Positions 8,682 through 16,641 of a stretch of DNA of 35,905 nt are shown here, one piece after another; position 1 is the first letter of the stretch; each line of letters opens with the position of its first letter. The notes below the pieces were generated by a model, which saw only the letters and a program-made list of their open reading frames with translations, ran no database searches and was not told where the DNA came from. The translations under genes and the position numbers were made by a program. Source of the stretch: Meridianimarinicoccus sp044221805 (lineage in GTDB: Bacteria > Pseudomonadota > Alphaproteobacteria > Rhodobacterales > Rhodobacteraceae); NCBI GenBank assembly GCA_044221805.1, contig JBGAOK010000026.1, positions 1 through 35,905 on the forward strand, written 5' to 3'.

Positions 8682-9175
8682 TCTGGGGCGAGGCCGGCGC
8701 CGATACGCTCTATGGCGGTGACGGCGACGACCAGATCTGGGGAGGCTCGGAAAACGACAAGCTTTATGGCGACGCGGGCAACGACATCCTGTACACCGGC
8801 ACCGGCAACAAGGACTACATGACCGGCGGGGCGGGGCAGGACCAGTTCGTCATCGACATCGCCGACTCCACCGCCGGTGTCGCCTCGTCGGACTACATCA
8901 CCGATTATGCCTTCGGGGTCGACACGGTGAAGTTCGTCGGCCTGTCGGTCTCGGCGCTGACCGAGCTGGCGCCGCGGGACACGACGTCCGGGCTCCGTCT
9001 GACCCTGGCCACCTCGAACTATGTCTATTTCACCGGTCTGACCGTCGCCCAGCTGTCCGAGATCGGGGTGACCTTCGAGGATGCCAATGCCGCCGCCGCG
9101 CCGCTGGCCGCGCTATACGAGGTGCCGTTTGACGGAACCGGCACGGGCGAGGCGAGCGGGGCCTACCTGCTCTAG
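8609..9175 (+). pseudogene. C-terminal RTX/secretion part of the second protease, out of frame
   Basis: This frame continues the nonapeptides (GIDSLY, GDADKLY, GDAGDDMIW, GEAGADTLY and so on) and then a C-terminal region with PRDTTSGLRLTL and YFTGLTVAQLSEI. These match the C-terminus of the paralog (PRDTTSGLRLTV, YLKGLTVAELSAI). It is the missing end of the 6858 gene. An ATG at 8678 overlaps the stop of the upstream fragment (ATGA), so a 165-aa secreted RTX piece could in principle be made by reinitiation. No separate promoter or good ribosome site is seen. Confidence 0.8.
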
Positions 9176-9226
9176 GCGGTGAGGGAGACGGGCTGGTGCA
9201 AACCGGCCCGGGCCGCCGGGAAGGTC

Positions 9227-9934
9227 TCAGGCGAAGGCCAGCTTCTGCTCCGGGACCGGCGCATAGCCGCCCAGCCGCGAGGTCCTGAGCTTCAGCCGAA
9301 CCATCGCCTCGACCATGGCCACGGCGCAGCTCACCCCGTCCAGCACGGGCAGGCCATGCTGGGTTGCCAGCCGTTCGGCCAGGTTGGTCATCCCGGCGCA
9401 TCCCAGCACGATGGCTTCGGCCCGATCCTCGGTGACGGCGCGGCCGATCTCCTCGCTGACCCGGGTCGCGGCATTGCTGCCGGGTTCTTCCAGCTCCAGC
9501 ACGGCGACGTCCGACGACCGCACCCGGGCGCAGCGCTGCGCCAGGCCATAGCGGTGCAGGTTGTGTTCCAGCGCCGGCACCGAGCGCGCCAGCGTGGTCA
9601 CCACCGAGAACCTGTTCGAGATCAGCGAGGCCATGTGATACGCCGCCTCGCCGATCCCGACCACCGGCCGGTCGGTCAGGCAGCGCGCGGCGTCGAGCCC
9701 GGTATCGTCGAAGCAGGCGATCACCACCGCGTCGGTATCGGGCGTGGCGTGGATCACCTCGAGAAGCCCGTGCAGGCTCATCGCCTCGTCATAGTAGCCC
9801 TCGATCGAGGCCGGACCCCTGTCGGGGTTCCTGGCCACGATCTCGGTTCCCGCCGAGGCCGCCCCCCGGGCCGCCGCGGCAATCTTCTCGGTCATCGACC
9901 GGGTGGTGTTGGGGTTGACGACCAGGATGCGCAT
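9227..9934 (-). CDS. Asp/Glu/hydantoin racemase family protein
   Basis: A 235-aa protein starting MRILVVNPNTT, the opening of the Asp/Glu/hydantoin racemase superfamily. Two cysteine centres expected of cofactor-independent racemases are visible: ACFDDTGLD near residue 75 and LGCAGMTNLA near 180. Family members racemise hydantoins, allantoin or acidic amino acids. It is the last gene of the liv-type operon, 6 nt after livF, so it may process the imported compound or a product of it. The precise substrate is not readable from sequence. Its 3' end faces the frameshifted protease. Confidence 0.87.
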   Translation of the reverse strand: MRILVVNPNTTRSMTEKIAAAARGAASAGTEIVARNPDRGPASIEGYYDEAMSLHGLLEVIHATPDTDAVVIACFDDTGLDAARCLTDRPVVGIGEAAYHMASLISNRFSVVTTLARSVPALEHNLHRYGLAQRCARVRSSDVAVLELEEPGSNAATRVSEEIGRAVTEDRAEAIVLGCAGMTNLAERLATQHGLPVLDGVSCAVAMVEAMVRLKLRTSRLGGYAPVPEQKLAFA

Positions 9935-9940
9935 CGGAGG

Positions 9941-10672
9941 TCACACATCCCCGCCCAGATAGGCGGCCTTGACCCGGTCGTCGCTCAGCAGGTCCTTCGA
10001 ATTCCCCTGCAGCACCACCTGCCCGGTGGACAGCGCATAGGCCCGGTTCGAGATCGACAGCGCCATGCGGCTGTTCTGCTCGACCAGCAGGACCGAGACC
10101 TTCTCGTCCCGGCTGATCGCCACGATGGCCCGGGCGATGTCCTGCACCAGCTTCGGCGCGATCCCAAGGCTCGGTTCGTCCAGCAGCAGAAGCCGCGGCT
10201 TCGCCATCAGCGCGCGGCCGATCACCATCATCTGCTGCTCGCCGCCCGACAGGGTGCTGGCCTGCTGGTGATAGCGTTCCTTCAGCCGCGGGAAGCGGGT
10301 CAGGATGCTGTCCAGCGTCGCCGCGATCTCGCCCTTGTCGGTGCGGGTGAAGGCTCCCATCAGCAGGTTGTCCTTCACGCTCATCAGCGGGAAGACGCGC
10401 CGGCCCTCGGGGACCATGGCGATGCCCTTGCGGACGATCTCGGGCGCCGGCGTGCCGTCCAGCCGTTCGCCCAGATAGCTGATCGAGCCGGAGCGGATTT
10501 TCCTGAGCCCGGTGATCGCCCGCAGGATCGAGGATTTCCCCGCCCCGTTGGCGCCGATCAGGGCAACGGTCTCGCCCTCGGCCATCTCGATCGAGACGCC
10601 CTTCAGGGCATAGACATGGTCGTAGAACAGCTCGACATTGTCGAAGCTCAGCATCTTCGTGGTGGGCGTCAT
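9941..10672 (-). CDS. Liv-type ABC transporter ATP-binding protein (LivF-like)
   Basis: A 243-aa ABC ATPase: Walker A GANGAGKSS, signature LSGGEQQ, Walker B LLLLDEP, and switch-region VLLVEQNS typical of LivF. It would pair with the LivG-like ATPase at 10676-11461 to energise the importer. The two genes are 3 nt apart. LivF-like proteins occur in branched-chain amino acid, urea and amide importers, so the family alone does not give the substrate. Confidence 0.94.
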   Translation of the reverse strand: MTPTTKMLSFDNVELFYDHVYALKGVSIEMAEGETVALIGANGAGKSSILRAITGLRKIRSGSISYLGERLDGTPAPEIVRKGIAMVPEGRRVFPLMSVKDNLLMGAFTRTDKGEIAATLDSILTRFPRLKERYHQQASTLSGGEQQMMVIGRALMAKPRLLLLDEPSLGIAPKLVQDIARAIVAISRDEKVSVLLVEQNSRMALSISNRAYALSTGQVVLQGNSKDLLSDDRVKAAYLGGDV

Positions 10673-10675
10673 GGC

Positions 10676-11461
10676 TTACATCCCGATCGCGGCGTCTTCC
10701 GAGCCCAGATAGGCCTCGATGACGCGGGGGTTGGCCTGGATGTCGGCGGGCGTGCCTTCGGCGATCTTCTCGCCGAAATTGATGCAGACGATCCGGTCCG
10801 AAATCTTCATCACGGCGGGCATGTCGTGCTCCACCAGCAGCACGGTCACGCCGCGCTCGTCGCGCAGCCGCCGGACATGGCCGACCATCCGCATCGTCTC
10901 GTCGTGGTTCATGCCGGCAAAGGGTTCGTCCAGCAGGATCACCGTGGGATGGGTCGCCAACCCGATTGCCATTCCCAGCGCCCTGAGATGGCCCTGCGGC
11001 AGGTTCGAGGCCATCTCGTTGCGGATCGCGCCAAGCCCGAGGAAATCGACGATGTCATCGGCCGAACGGGCGAAGTCCGCATCGTCGGCCCGGGCGGTCG
11101 CGGTGCCCAGGAAATAGCTCAGCAGGCTCGCCTTCGACCGCAGGTGATGGGCGACGATGACGTTCTCGCGCACCGTCATCGACCGGAAGATCGTGGTTTC
11201 CTGGAAGGTCCGCACCACGCCCATCCGGGCGACCTTGTGGGGCGCCAGGCTCGAGATCCGCGTGCCGTTGAACAGCACCTCGCCGCTGGTGGCCGGCACG
11301 AAGGACGAGATCAGCTTGAACAGGGTCGACTTGCCCGCCCCATTCGGTCCGATCACCGACAGGATCTCGCCCTTCGCCACGTCGAAGCTGACATTGTTGA
11401 CCGCCGTCAACCCGCCGTAGCGCTTGGTGATGCCTTTGATTTCAAGGATCGGGGTCGTCAT
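10676..11461 (-). CDS. Liv-type ABC transporter ATP-binding protein (LivG-like)
   Basis: A 261-aa ABC ATPase starting MTTPILEIKG. Walker A is GPNGAGKST and Walker B VILLDEPFAGMN. The signature position reads LPQGHLRAL rather than a canonical LSGGQ, a variant I recall from some LivG-like subunits. Although the frame is open further upstream, ATG at 11461 is the right start because it overlaps the livM stop (ATGA) and the sequence upstream of it is the livM gene in another frame. It couples ATP hydrolysis to import. Confidence 0.94.
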   Translation of the reverse strand: MTTPILEIKGITKRYGGLTAVNNVSFDVAKGEILSVIGPNGAGKSTLFKLISSFVPATSGEVLFNGTRISSLAPHKVARMGVVRTFQETTIFRSMTVRENVIVAHHLRSKASLLSYFLGTATARADDADFARSADDIVDFLGLGAIRNEMASNLPQGHLRALGMAIGLATHPTVILLDEPFAGMNHDETMRMVGHVRRLRDERGVTVLLVEHDMPAVMKISDRIVCINFGEKIAEGTPADIQANPRVIEAYLGSEDAAIGM

Positions 11462-12510
11462 TTGCGGCCCTCCTTCTTGTCGAGCAGGCTGAGCACGCCG
11501 TTGGGCAGCACCAGCATCAGCGCGATCATGGCGCCCGAGTAGATGAGAAGCTGGAATTCCCGGGCGACCGACAGCAGGTCCCAGCCGAAATACAGCAGGA
11601 GCGTGCCGAGCATCGGGCCGAAGACATAGCCGAGGCCGCCGAGGAAGCAGTAGAGCATGAAGTTCACGCTGTCCTGCACCACGAAGGACGACGGATAGAT
11701 CGACTGCGAGATCGCCACGAACATCGCCCCGGCGATGCCGCCGAAGAAGCTCGAGATCGCATAGGCCAGCACGCGCAGCCAGGCGGTGTTGACGCCGATC
11801 GAGGCCGCCAGTTCCTCGTTCTGCTGCAGGCTGCGGCACAGATGCCCCAGCCGCGAGTTCACGATCCGCCACAGCACCAGATAGGTCAGCACCATCAGCG
11901 CCGCAGCCAGCAGGTAAAAGGCGAGCTTCGGGTTGGCCAGCGTCGCGAAGTCAGGGATCAGGGTGATCCCGAACAGCGAGACCGCACCGGGCATCGGGAT
12001 CGAGGTGATGCCCTTGGCGCCGTTGGTGACCGGCAGCGCCAGCGCGGTCAGCCGCGCGACCTCGGTCAGGACCAGCGTCACCATGGCGAAGTAGACGCCG
12101 CGCAACCTGAGGATCGGCAGCCCGATCACCACCGCGACCGCGGCGCAGAAGATCCCGGCCAGCGGCAGGGTCAGCCAGAAGCTGACGCCCGCCTTGGTGA
12201 TCAGCACGGCCGAGACATAGCCGCCGATCAGCGCATAGGCGCCCTGTCCGATGTTGATCCGGCCGATATAGAAGGTCAGCCAGACCCCGGCGGCGGCGGT
12301 TGCCAGCAGCGCGACCGAGGTCAGGGTATAGTAGAAGTCCCAGCGTCCGGTGGCGGCGATGAACATCGGCACCAGAACGAAGACGCCGATCAGGAAGGCC
12401 AGCAGGCCGAGGATCTTTCGGGGCGACATCAGCGATTGTCCCGTCGGGCTGGGGGCGGTTCCCGGCACGTCGACCGGGATGGCGGGGCGGGGGGAGATGG
12501 GGCCGGCCAT
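11458..12510 (-). CDS. Liv-type ABC transporter permease (LivM-like)
   Basis: A 350-aa polytopic permease. After a ~28-residue Pro-rich N-terminus it has about nine to ten hydrophobic segments and the family block YIGRINIGQGAYALIGGY near residues 80-100. The segment SRLGHLCRSLQQNEELAASIGV is the cytoplasmic coupling loop. The ATG at 12510 lies 3 nt after the livH stop; an internal ATG at 12429 (MSPRKILG) would remove the Pro-rich part and is a possible alternative start. With LivH it forms the membrane pore. Confidence 0.92.
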   Translation of the reverse strand: MAGPISPRPAIPVDVPGTAPSPTGQSLMSPRKILGLLAFLIGVFVLVPMFIAATGRWDFYYTLTSVALLATAAAGVWLTFYIGRINIGQGAYALIGGYVSAVLITKAGVSFWLTLPLAGIFCAAVAVVIGLPILRLRGVYFAMVTLVLTEVARLTALALPVTNGAKGITSIPMPGAVSLFGITLIPDFATLANPKLAFYLLAAALMVLTYLVLWRIVNSRLGHLCRSLQQNEELAASIGVNTAWLRVLAYAISSFFGGIAGAMFVAISQSIYPSSFVVQDSVNFMLYCFLGGLGYVFGPMLGTLLLYFGWDLLSVAREFQLLIYSGAMIALMLVLPNGVLSLLDKKEGRK

Positions 12511-12513
12511 GGC

Positions 12514-13383
12514 TCAGCCCCAGGGCTTGCCCATCAGGCCCTGCGGCCGGATGGCGAGGAAGATCATCAGCGAGACGAAGATCAGCAGGTAGGTGATGTC
12601 GCCATAGGCCGACAGCACCGACAGGCCGACGCTTTCCATCATGCCGAGGATGAAGCCGCCGGCGATCGCACCCGAGATCACCCCGGCGCCGCCGATCATG
12701 ATCATCATGAAGGCCTTGACCGAGGTCGGCCCGCCCATCCCGAGGTTCACGCCGGTGATCGTGACCAGCAGCGCGCCGACCAGCCCCGCCAGCATCGCGC
12801 CAAGGGCGAAGCCGATCATCGAATAGCGGTCCACGTCGACGCCCATCAGTTGCGCCGCCATGCGGTCCTGGGCGAGGGCGCGCATGGCGCGGCCGGCCTT
12901 GGAATACTGCATGAAGCCGATGAAGGCGACGATCATCGCCACCGCGAGGAAGCCGATCAGGATCCGGTCATAGGGCATGATCAGCCGGAAATCCCAGTTG
13001 AACACGCCGTTGACGATCTTCGGCACGCCACGCTGCTTCTCGCCGAAGAGCAGCAGGATCACGGCATCAAGGAAGAACGCGATCCCCGCCGCCAGCAGCA
13101 TGGTGGATTCATCCCGCTTCGAGCGCCGGATCACCGGGCGGAACAGGAACTTCTCGATCGCGGCGCCCATGACCGCCAGAACCACGGCCGAAACGACCAG
13201 CCCGACGATGAACGGCAGGCCGAACTGGGCCACGATGGTGTAGGTGATGAAGCCGCCGAAGACGTACATCTGCCCGTGGGCAAAGTTCAGCACGTTCATC
13301 AGCGAGAAGATGAGTGTCAGTCCCAGCGCGATCAGTGCGTATTGCGCGCCGAGATAGAGCCCGTTGGCGACGATCTGTTCCAT
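12514..13383 (-). CDS. Liv-type ABC transporter permease (LivH-like)
   Basis: A 289-aa permease beginning MEQIVANGLYLGAQYALIAL. It has the family block LTLIFSLMNVLNFAHGQMY at residues 23-41 and a coupling loop MRALAQDRMAAQLMGVD. It is the first membrane gene after the binding protein, separated by 77 nt holding a strong hairpin that may lower its expression relative to the binding protein. Confidence 0.94.
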   Translation of the reverse strand: MEQIVANGLYLGAQYALIALGLTLIFSLMNVLNFAHGQMYVFGGFITYTIVAQFGLPFIVGLVVSAVVLAVMGAAIEKFLFRPVIRRSKRDESTMLLAAGIAFFLDAVILLLFGEKQRGVPKIVNGVFNWDFRLIMPYDRILIGFLAVAMIVAFIGFMQYSKAGRAMRALAQDRMAAQLMGVDVDRYSMIGFALGAMLAGLVGALLVTITGVNLGMGGPTSVKAFMMIMIGGAGVISGAIAGGFILGMMESVGLSVLSAYGDITYLLIFVSLMIFLAIRPQGLMGKPWG

Positions 13384-13400
13384 GCAGCCCTCGAAACCGG

Positions 13401-13440
13401 AAAAATCCGGGGTCCGGCCGGCCCTTGGCGGCCGGACCCC
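13401..13440 (-). terminator. Hairpin plus T-run between binding protein and livH (attenuator)
   Basis: Read on the minus strand, a perfect 12-bp GC stem (arms 13429-13440 and 13409-13420, 8-nt loop) is followed within 3 nt by five T (13405-13401). This is the form of an intrinsic terminator. Lying between the binding-protein gene and the permease genes, it probably allows partial read-through, giving more binding protein than transporter. The T-run is itself the loop of a small CCGGA/TCCGG hairpin. Confidence 0.75.
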
Positions 13441-13460
13441 GTGTCACAGGGTCGGTGGCG

Positions 13461-14648
13461 TCAGTCGACCGCGGCGACGAACAGCGTCTCGAACGTGCCG
13501 TCCTTGAACTCGTTGACCACCAGCGGCACCGAGACCTGGCGCTTCTGGCCGAACGAGGCGGTGCCCACATAGTGCAGCGTCGCATCGCCCGTCATGAACG
13601 GGTTCGGGGCCGAGAAGGTGTCGATGGTCTTCTTGTATTCCTCGACATTGTCGATCGCCGCCGGGTTCGCCTTCAGCGTCTCGAGGATGTATTCCAGCGC
13701 ATAGACCTTGGTGTTCGACTCGTCGTTGTATTCGCCGAACATCTTGGTGTAGCGCGCGACGAATTCCTTCATTGCCTCGCTGGCCAGTTCCGGGGTCGAG
13801 GCGCCGCCGACCGATATGAAGCCGTTCGCCAGTTCGCCCGCGCCTTCCGCCAGCACCGTCGCGTCCTGTGCGGTCTCGGTCGAGATCAGCCCCTCATAGC
13901 CCAGTTCCCGGGCCGAGCGGATCAGCTGCGGCGCGTTGGCCGGCGACACGCCGGACAGCACCAGCAGGTCGGGACGGGTCTGGATCACCGGCAGCAGCAC
14001 CGGCGTGAAGTCGGTGGTGTCGACCTGATAGGTCACGCTGTCCGAAACCACCTCGAGCCCCAGCGCCTTGGCGGCCACAACGCCCGAATCGCGCTGGCTC
14101 AGCGGGTCGGATTCGTTCGCGGCGACGAAGGCAATCTTCTTCACGCCCTTGTTGTCGATCAGGTATTTGTAGATCGCCGGGCCGGACTGGTAGTTCGCCA
14201 CCATGCCCAGGATCGCGTTCGACGCGGGCGGGGTATAGAGTTCCTTGGGGAAGGCGTAGGGGAAGTAGATGATGCCGTTCTGCTCGGCCACCGGGCGGAC
14301 CGCGGCGGCGCCGTCATCGACGTTCGGACCGACCACATAGTGGATGCCGTCCTGCGCCATCTTCTCCATCCCGGCGATGGCGCGCTTGGGATCCTTCTGG
14401 TCGTCGAAGGGGACGATCTCGATGTCGTAGGTGGTGTCGCCGATCTTGACCCCGCCGGTCTCGTTCAGCCAGGCGGCGCGGGTTTCCATCGAACGCTGGT
14501 TCGAGATGCCCCAGGCGGCGGCCGGACCCGAGGTCACGCCGACGAAGCCGATCTTCAGCACGGGGTTCTCGGCATGGGCGCCCGCCGCGAAGGCCAGCGA
14601 GGCGATGGTGGCAAGGGCGGTGGACTTCAGGAAGGTGCGACGAAGCAT
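13461..14648 (-). CDS. Liv-type ABC transporter substrate-binding protein
   Basis: A 395-aa periplasmic protein. MLRRTFLKSTALATIASLAF ending in GAHA-E is a clear signal peptide with an RR-containing n-region. Mature ENPVLKIGFVGVTSGPAAAWG begins a type I periplasmic binding fold (Peripla_BP_6). The start at 14648 was chosen over an upstream in-frame codon because it opens the signal peptide and has GGAG 7 nt before it. It is the first gene of the operon and should capture the ligand (amino acid, amide or related compound). Family members bind many small molecules, so the ligand is unknown. Confidence 0.93.
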   Translation of the reverse strand: MLRRTFLKSTALATIASLAFAAGAHAENPVLKIGFVGVTSGPAAAWGISNQRSMETRAAWLNETGGVKIGDTTYDIEIVPFDDQKDPKRAIAGMEKMAQDGIHYVVGPNVDDGAAAVRPVAEQNGIIYFPYAFPKELYTPPASNAILGMVANYQSGPAIYKYLIDNKGVKKIAFVAANESDPLSQRDSGVVAAKALGLEVVSDSVTYQVDTTDFTPVLLPVIQTRPDLLVLSGVSPANAPQLIRSARELGYEGLISTETAQDATVLAEGAGELANGFISVGGASTPELASEAMKEFVARYTKMFGEYNDESNTKVYALEYILETLKANPAAIDNVEEYKKTIDTFSAPNPFMTGDATLHYVGTASFGQKRQVSVPLVVNEFKDGTFETLFVAAVD

Positions 14649-14735
14649 CGGAGGGCTCCATATCTCTCGTTTGAGTGGTCGGTGACCCGATGTCGACGAC
14701 AGCGTCAGCAGCATCGGTCAGCAATAGGAGGGTAT

Positions 14736-14749
14736 GATTGTTAACAATC
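14736..14749. promoter_or_regulatory. Perfect 14-bp palindrome, probable operator for the divergent pair
   Basis: GATTGTTAACAATC is a perfect dyad between the binding-protein start (14648) and the GntR gene. It contains TTGT and ACAA half-sites of the kind bound by FCD-type GntR proteins, although the 2-nt spacing is tighter than the commonly cited TNGTNNNACNA. It most likely mediates control of the importer and perhaps autoregulation. Confidence 0.6.
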
Positions 14750-14794
14750 GTGTCCACAAATAATTTGGAAGTTTGCGCACAATGGTCGATGCTT

Positions 14795-14809
14795 GTTGTT
14801 GGCGACAAC
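14795..14809. promoter_or_regulatory. Second TTGT/ACAA inverted repeat
   Basis: GTTGT-TGGCG-ACAAC is a perfect 5-bp dyad about 60 nt from the first palindrome and 50 nt before the chosen regulator start. The same half-sites recur with a different spacing. It could be a secondary operator. Confidence 0.4.
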
Positions 14810-14858
14810 TGGCCGTATTTCTGGCACATGCAACGGGTTAGCAGCGGATCGGGCCCCG

Positions 14859-15569
14859 ATGGCACTTTCGGAACAAGAGGATAACCGGCTGCCCGAAACC
14901 GACGAGGTTGCCGAGGAAGCCATCGTCGAGCACATTTTCGAGGCAATCATCGAACAACGATTGCCGCCCGGAACGAAACTGTCCGAATCGGCCCTGTGCG
15001 AAGCCTTCGGCGTCGGCCGGATGCGGGTCCGGCGCAGCCTGCTGCTGCTGGCCAGTCGCGAGGTGGTCGAACTGCGCGCCAACCGCGGCGCCTTCGTCGC
15101 CTCGCCGACGGCGGAACAGGCGGCCGAAATCTTCGAGGCCCGCCTGATTCTCGAGCCCGACATCGCCCGCCTTGCGGTCGATCGCGCCACCGACGACGAC
15201 ATCGCGCTTCTGGCCCGGCATCTGGAGGCGGAATACGAGGCACACCGGCTGGGCAGCCGGAACGAGGCGATCCGCCTGTCGGGGCAGTTCCATGTCCACC
15301 TCTGCCAGATCGCCGGCAATTCGGTGATGCTGAGGATGATGAAGGAACTGGTGACGCGCACCTCGCTGATCATCGGGATCTACGGGGCGCCGGGCATGGT
15401 GAACTGTCGCGACGACGACCATGCCGCGATCGCCGACGCGATCCGGGCGCGCGATTCCGAAAAGGCGTCGCGGATGATGCGGCTGCACCTCAAGCACATC
15501 CAGGAACATCTCGACCTGTCGAGCCGGAAGCGGCCGCAGCTTGACCTCGTGTCGATCCTGAAGCGCTAG
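14859..15569 (+). CDS. GntR-family transcriptional regulator with FCD domain
   Basis: A 236-aa regulator. A winged helix (residues ~18-85; KLSESALCEAFGVGRMRVRRSL) is followed by an all-helical FCD effector domain with conserved FHVHLCQIAGN and DDDHAAIADAI segments that usually bind a metal and a carboxylate. The ATG at 14859 is preferred; the frame stays open to a TTG at 14793, but that would overlap the second dyad and adds atypical residues. Divergent from the liv-type operon with palindromes between, it probably controls that importer in response to its substrate or a breakdown product. Confidence 0.88.
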   Translation: MALSEQEDNRLPETDEVAEEAIVEHIFEAIIEQRLPPGTKLSESALCEAFGVGRMRVRRSLLLLASREVVELRANRGAFVASPTAEQAAEIFEARLILEPDIARLAVDRATDDDIALLARHLEAEYEAHRLGSRNEAIRLSGQFHVHLCQIAGNSVMLRMMKELVTRTSLIIGIYGAPGMVNCRDDDHAAIADAIRARDSEKASRMMRLHLKHIQEHLDLSSRKRPQLDLVSILKR

Positions 15570-15582
15570 GCCAGGGTCGGCG

Positions 15583-16554
15583 TCAGAGCCAGCCCGAGCG
15601 CTTGAAGCGCAGGTAGAGCCCGACAGAGACCGAGAAGATCAGGACCAGGACGGCCGGATAGCCGAAGCGCCAGCCGAGCTCGGGCATGAATTCGAAGTTC
15701 ATCCCGTAGATCCCGGCAATGGCCGTGGGCACCGCAAGGATCGCCGCCCAGCCGGCGAAGCGCCGGTTCACCTCGCCCTGGCGCGAGGCTTCCTGCAGGT
15801 GGATCGCCTGGAAGCCGAAGTCCAGCACCTCGCGCAGGGCGTTCACCGTCTCGTCCACGCTCAGGGCATGGGAATGCAGGTCGGCCAGATAGGGGCGCAC
15901 CTCGGCGTCCAGCCCCGGCACCTCGAGCACCTTCAGCCGGGCGCAGATCTCGACGGTTGGGGCGGTGATCCGGCGCATCTTCACCAGTTCCCGGCGCAGC
16001 GCGTAAAGCCGGTGGATGTCCGACCGATCGACCCGGCCGGTCTCGATCCGCTTGTCGATGGCATCGGCCGACTCCTGAAGGCGACGGATCACCGTGAGAT
16101 AGTTGTCGACCACGAAGGACAGCAGCTCGTAAAGCACGTAGTCCACCCCGAGCCGGAGCTGTTCGGGATCGTCCTCGCAGCGGGTGCGCACCGGCGCGTA
16201 GCTGGTCGAGGGGCCGCGCCGGATGGTGATGATGTAGTCGGGGCCCATGAAGATGTAGGTGTGGCCGAAGCGGATGTGCCGGCCCGAGGTCTCGGCGGTG
16301 CGCAGCACAATGAACACCGATCGACCATAAAGAGCCAGCTTCGGCGCGTGGTGGTCCAGCAGCGCATCCTCGATCGCCAGCGCGTGAAGGTCGAACTGGC
16401 CCTGCAGGCCCCTCAGCTCGGCCTCGGTCGGGTCCAGCATCCCGATCCAGACGAATTCGTTCTTGCTGCGGGCATAGCGCCGGCTTTCGCGCAGGTCGAT
16501 CTCGCGGACGCGCTGGCCGTCCAGATAGGCGTAGGCGGCGACGATCTGGCCCAT
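15583..16554 (-). CDS. CorA-family divalent metal ion transporter
   Basis: A 323-aa protein with a long cytoplasmic, mostly helical N-terminal domain and two C-terminal transmembrane helices (about 265-285 and 298-316). The family signature GMN is in IYGMNFEFMPEL between them. CorA proteins form pentameric channels for Mg2+ (also Co2+/Ni2+); some relatives (ZntB) move Zn2+. The loop MPEL resembles Mg-type CorA. The start at 16554 lies 7 nt after a GGACGG-like ribosome site that is inside an unusual inverted repeat. It is convergent with the GntR gene, with only 13 nt between stops. Confidence 0.92.
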   Translation of the reverse strand: MGQIVAAYAYLDGQRVREIDLRESRRYARSKNEFVWIGMLDPTEAELRGLQGQFDLHALAIEDALLDHHAPKLALYGRSVFIVLRTAETSGRHIRFGHTYIFMGPDYIITIRRGPSTSYAPVRTRCEDDPEQLRLGVDYVLYELLSFVVDNYLTVIRRLQESADAIDKRIETGRVDRSDIHRLYALRRELVKMRRITAPTVEICARLKVLEVPGLDAEVRPYLADLHSHALSVDETVNALREVLDFGFQAIHLQEASRQGEVNRRFAGWAAILAVPTAIAGIYGMNFEFMPELGWRFGYPAVLVLIFSVSVGLYLRFKRSGWL

Positions 16555-16561
16555 GATGGTT

Positions 16562-16591
16562 CCGTCCGCTGCGAAATGCGCTCGCGGACGG
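16562..16591 (-). promoter_or_regulatory. corA leader hairpin covering the ribosome binding site
   Basis: On the minus strand CCGTCCGC (16591-16584) can pair perfectly with GCGGACGG (16569-16562) across a 14-nt loop. The second arm contains the purine-rich sequence nearest the corA start (7 nt upstream), so the hairpin would hide it. Both arms are repeated upstream at 16621-16641, giving alternative pairings. Confidence 0.55.
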
Positions 16592-16620
16592 ATCTAGCCG
16601 GGGCCGCGGGGTCGGGCAAG

Positions 16621-16641
16621 CCGTCCGCACGGCGCGGACGG
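16621..16641 (-). promoter_or_regulatory. Upstream copy of the corA leader hairpin
   Basis: The same two 8-nt arms, CCGTCCGC (16641-16634) and GCGGACGG (16628-16621 on the minus strand), form a perfect stem with a 5-nt loop. Its second arm could instead pair with the first arm of the downstream hairpin and free the ribosome site. The order A-B-A-B is that of a switchable leader. Confidence 0.5.

Noticed and set aside
9179..11542. A 787-residue plus-strand frame over the racemase and ABC ATPase genes
   Set aside because: Antisense shadow of genes with intact Walker and racemase motifs.
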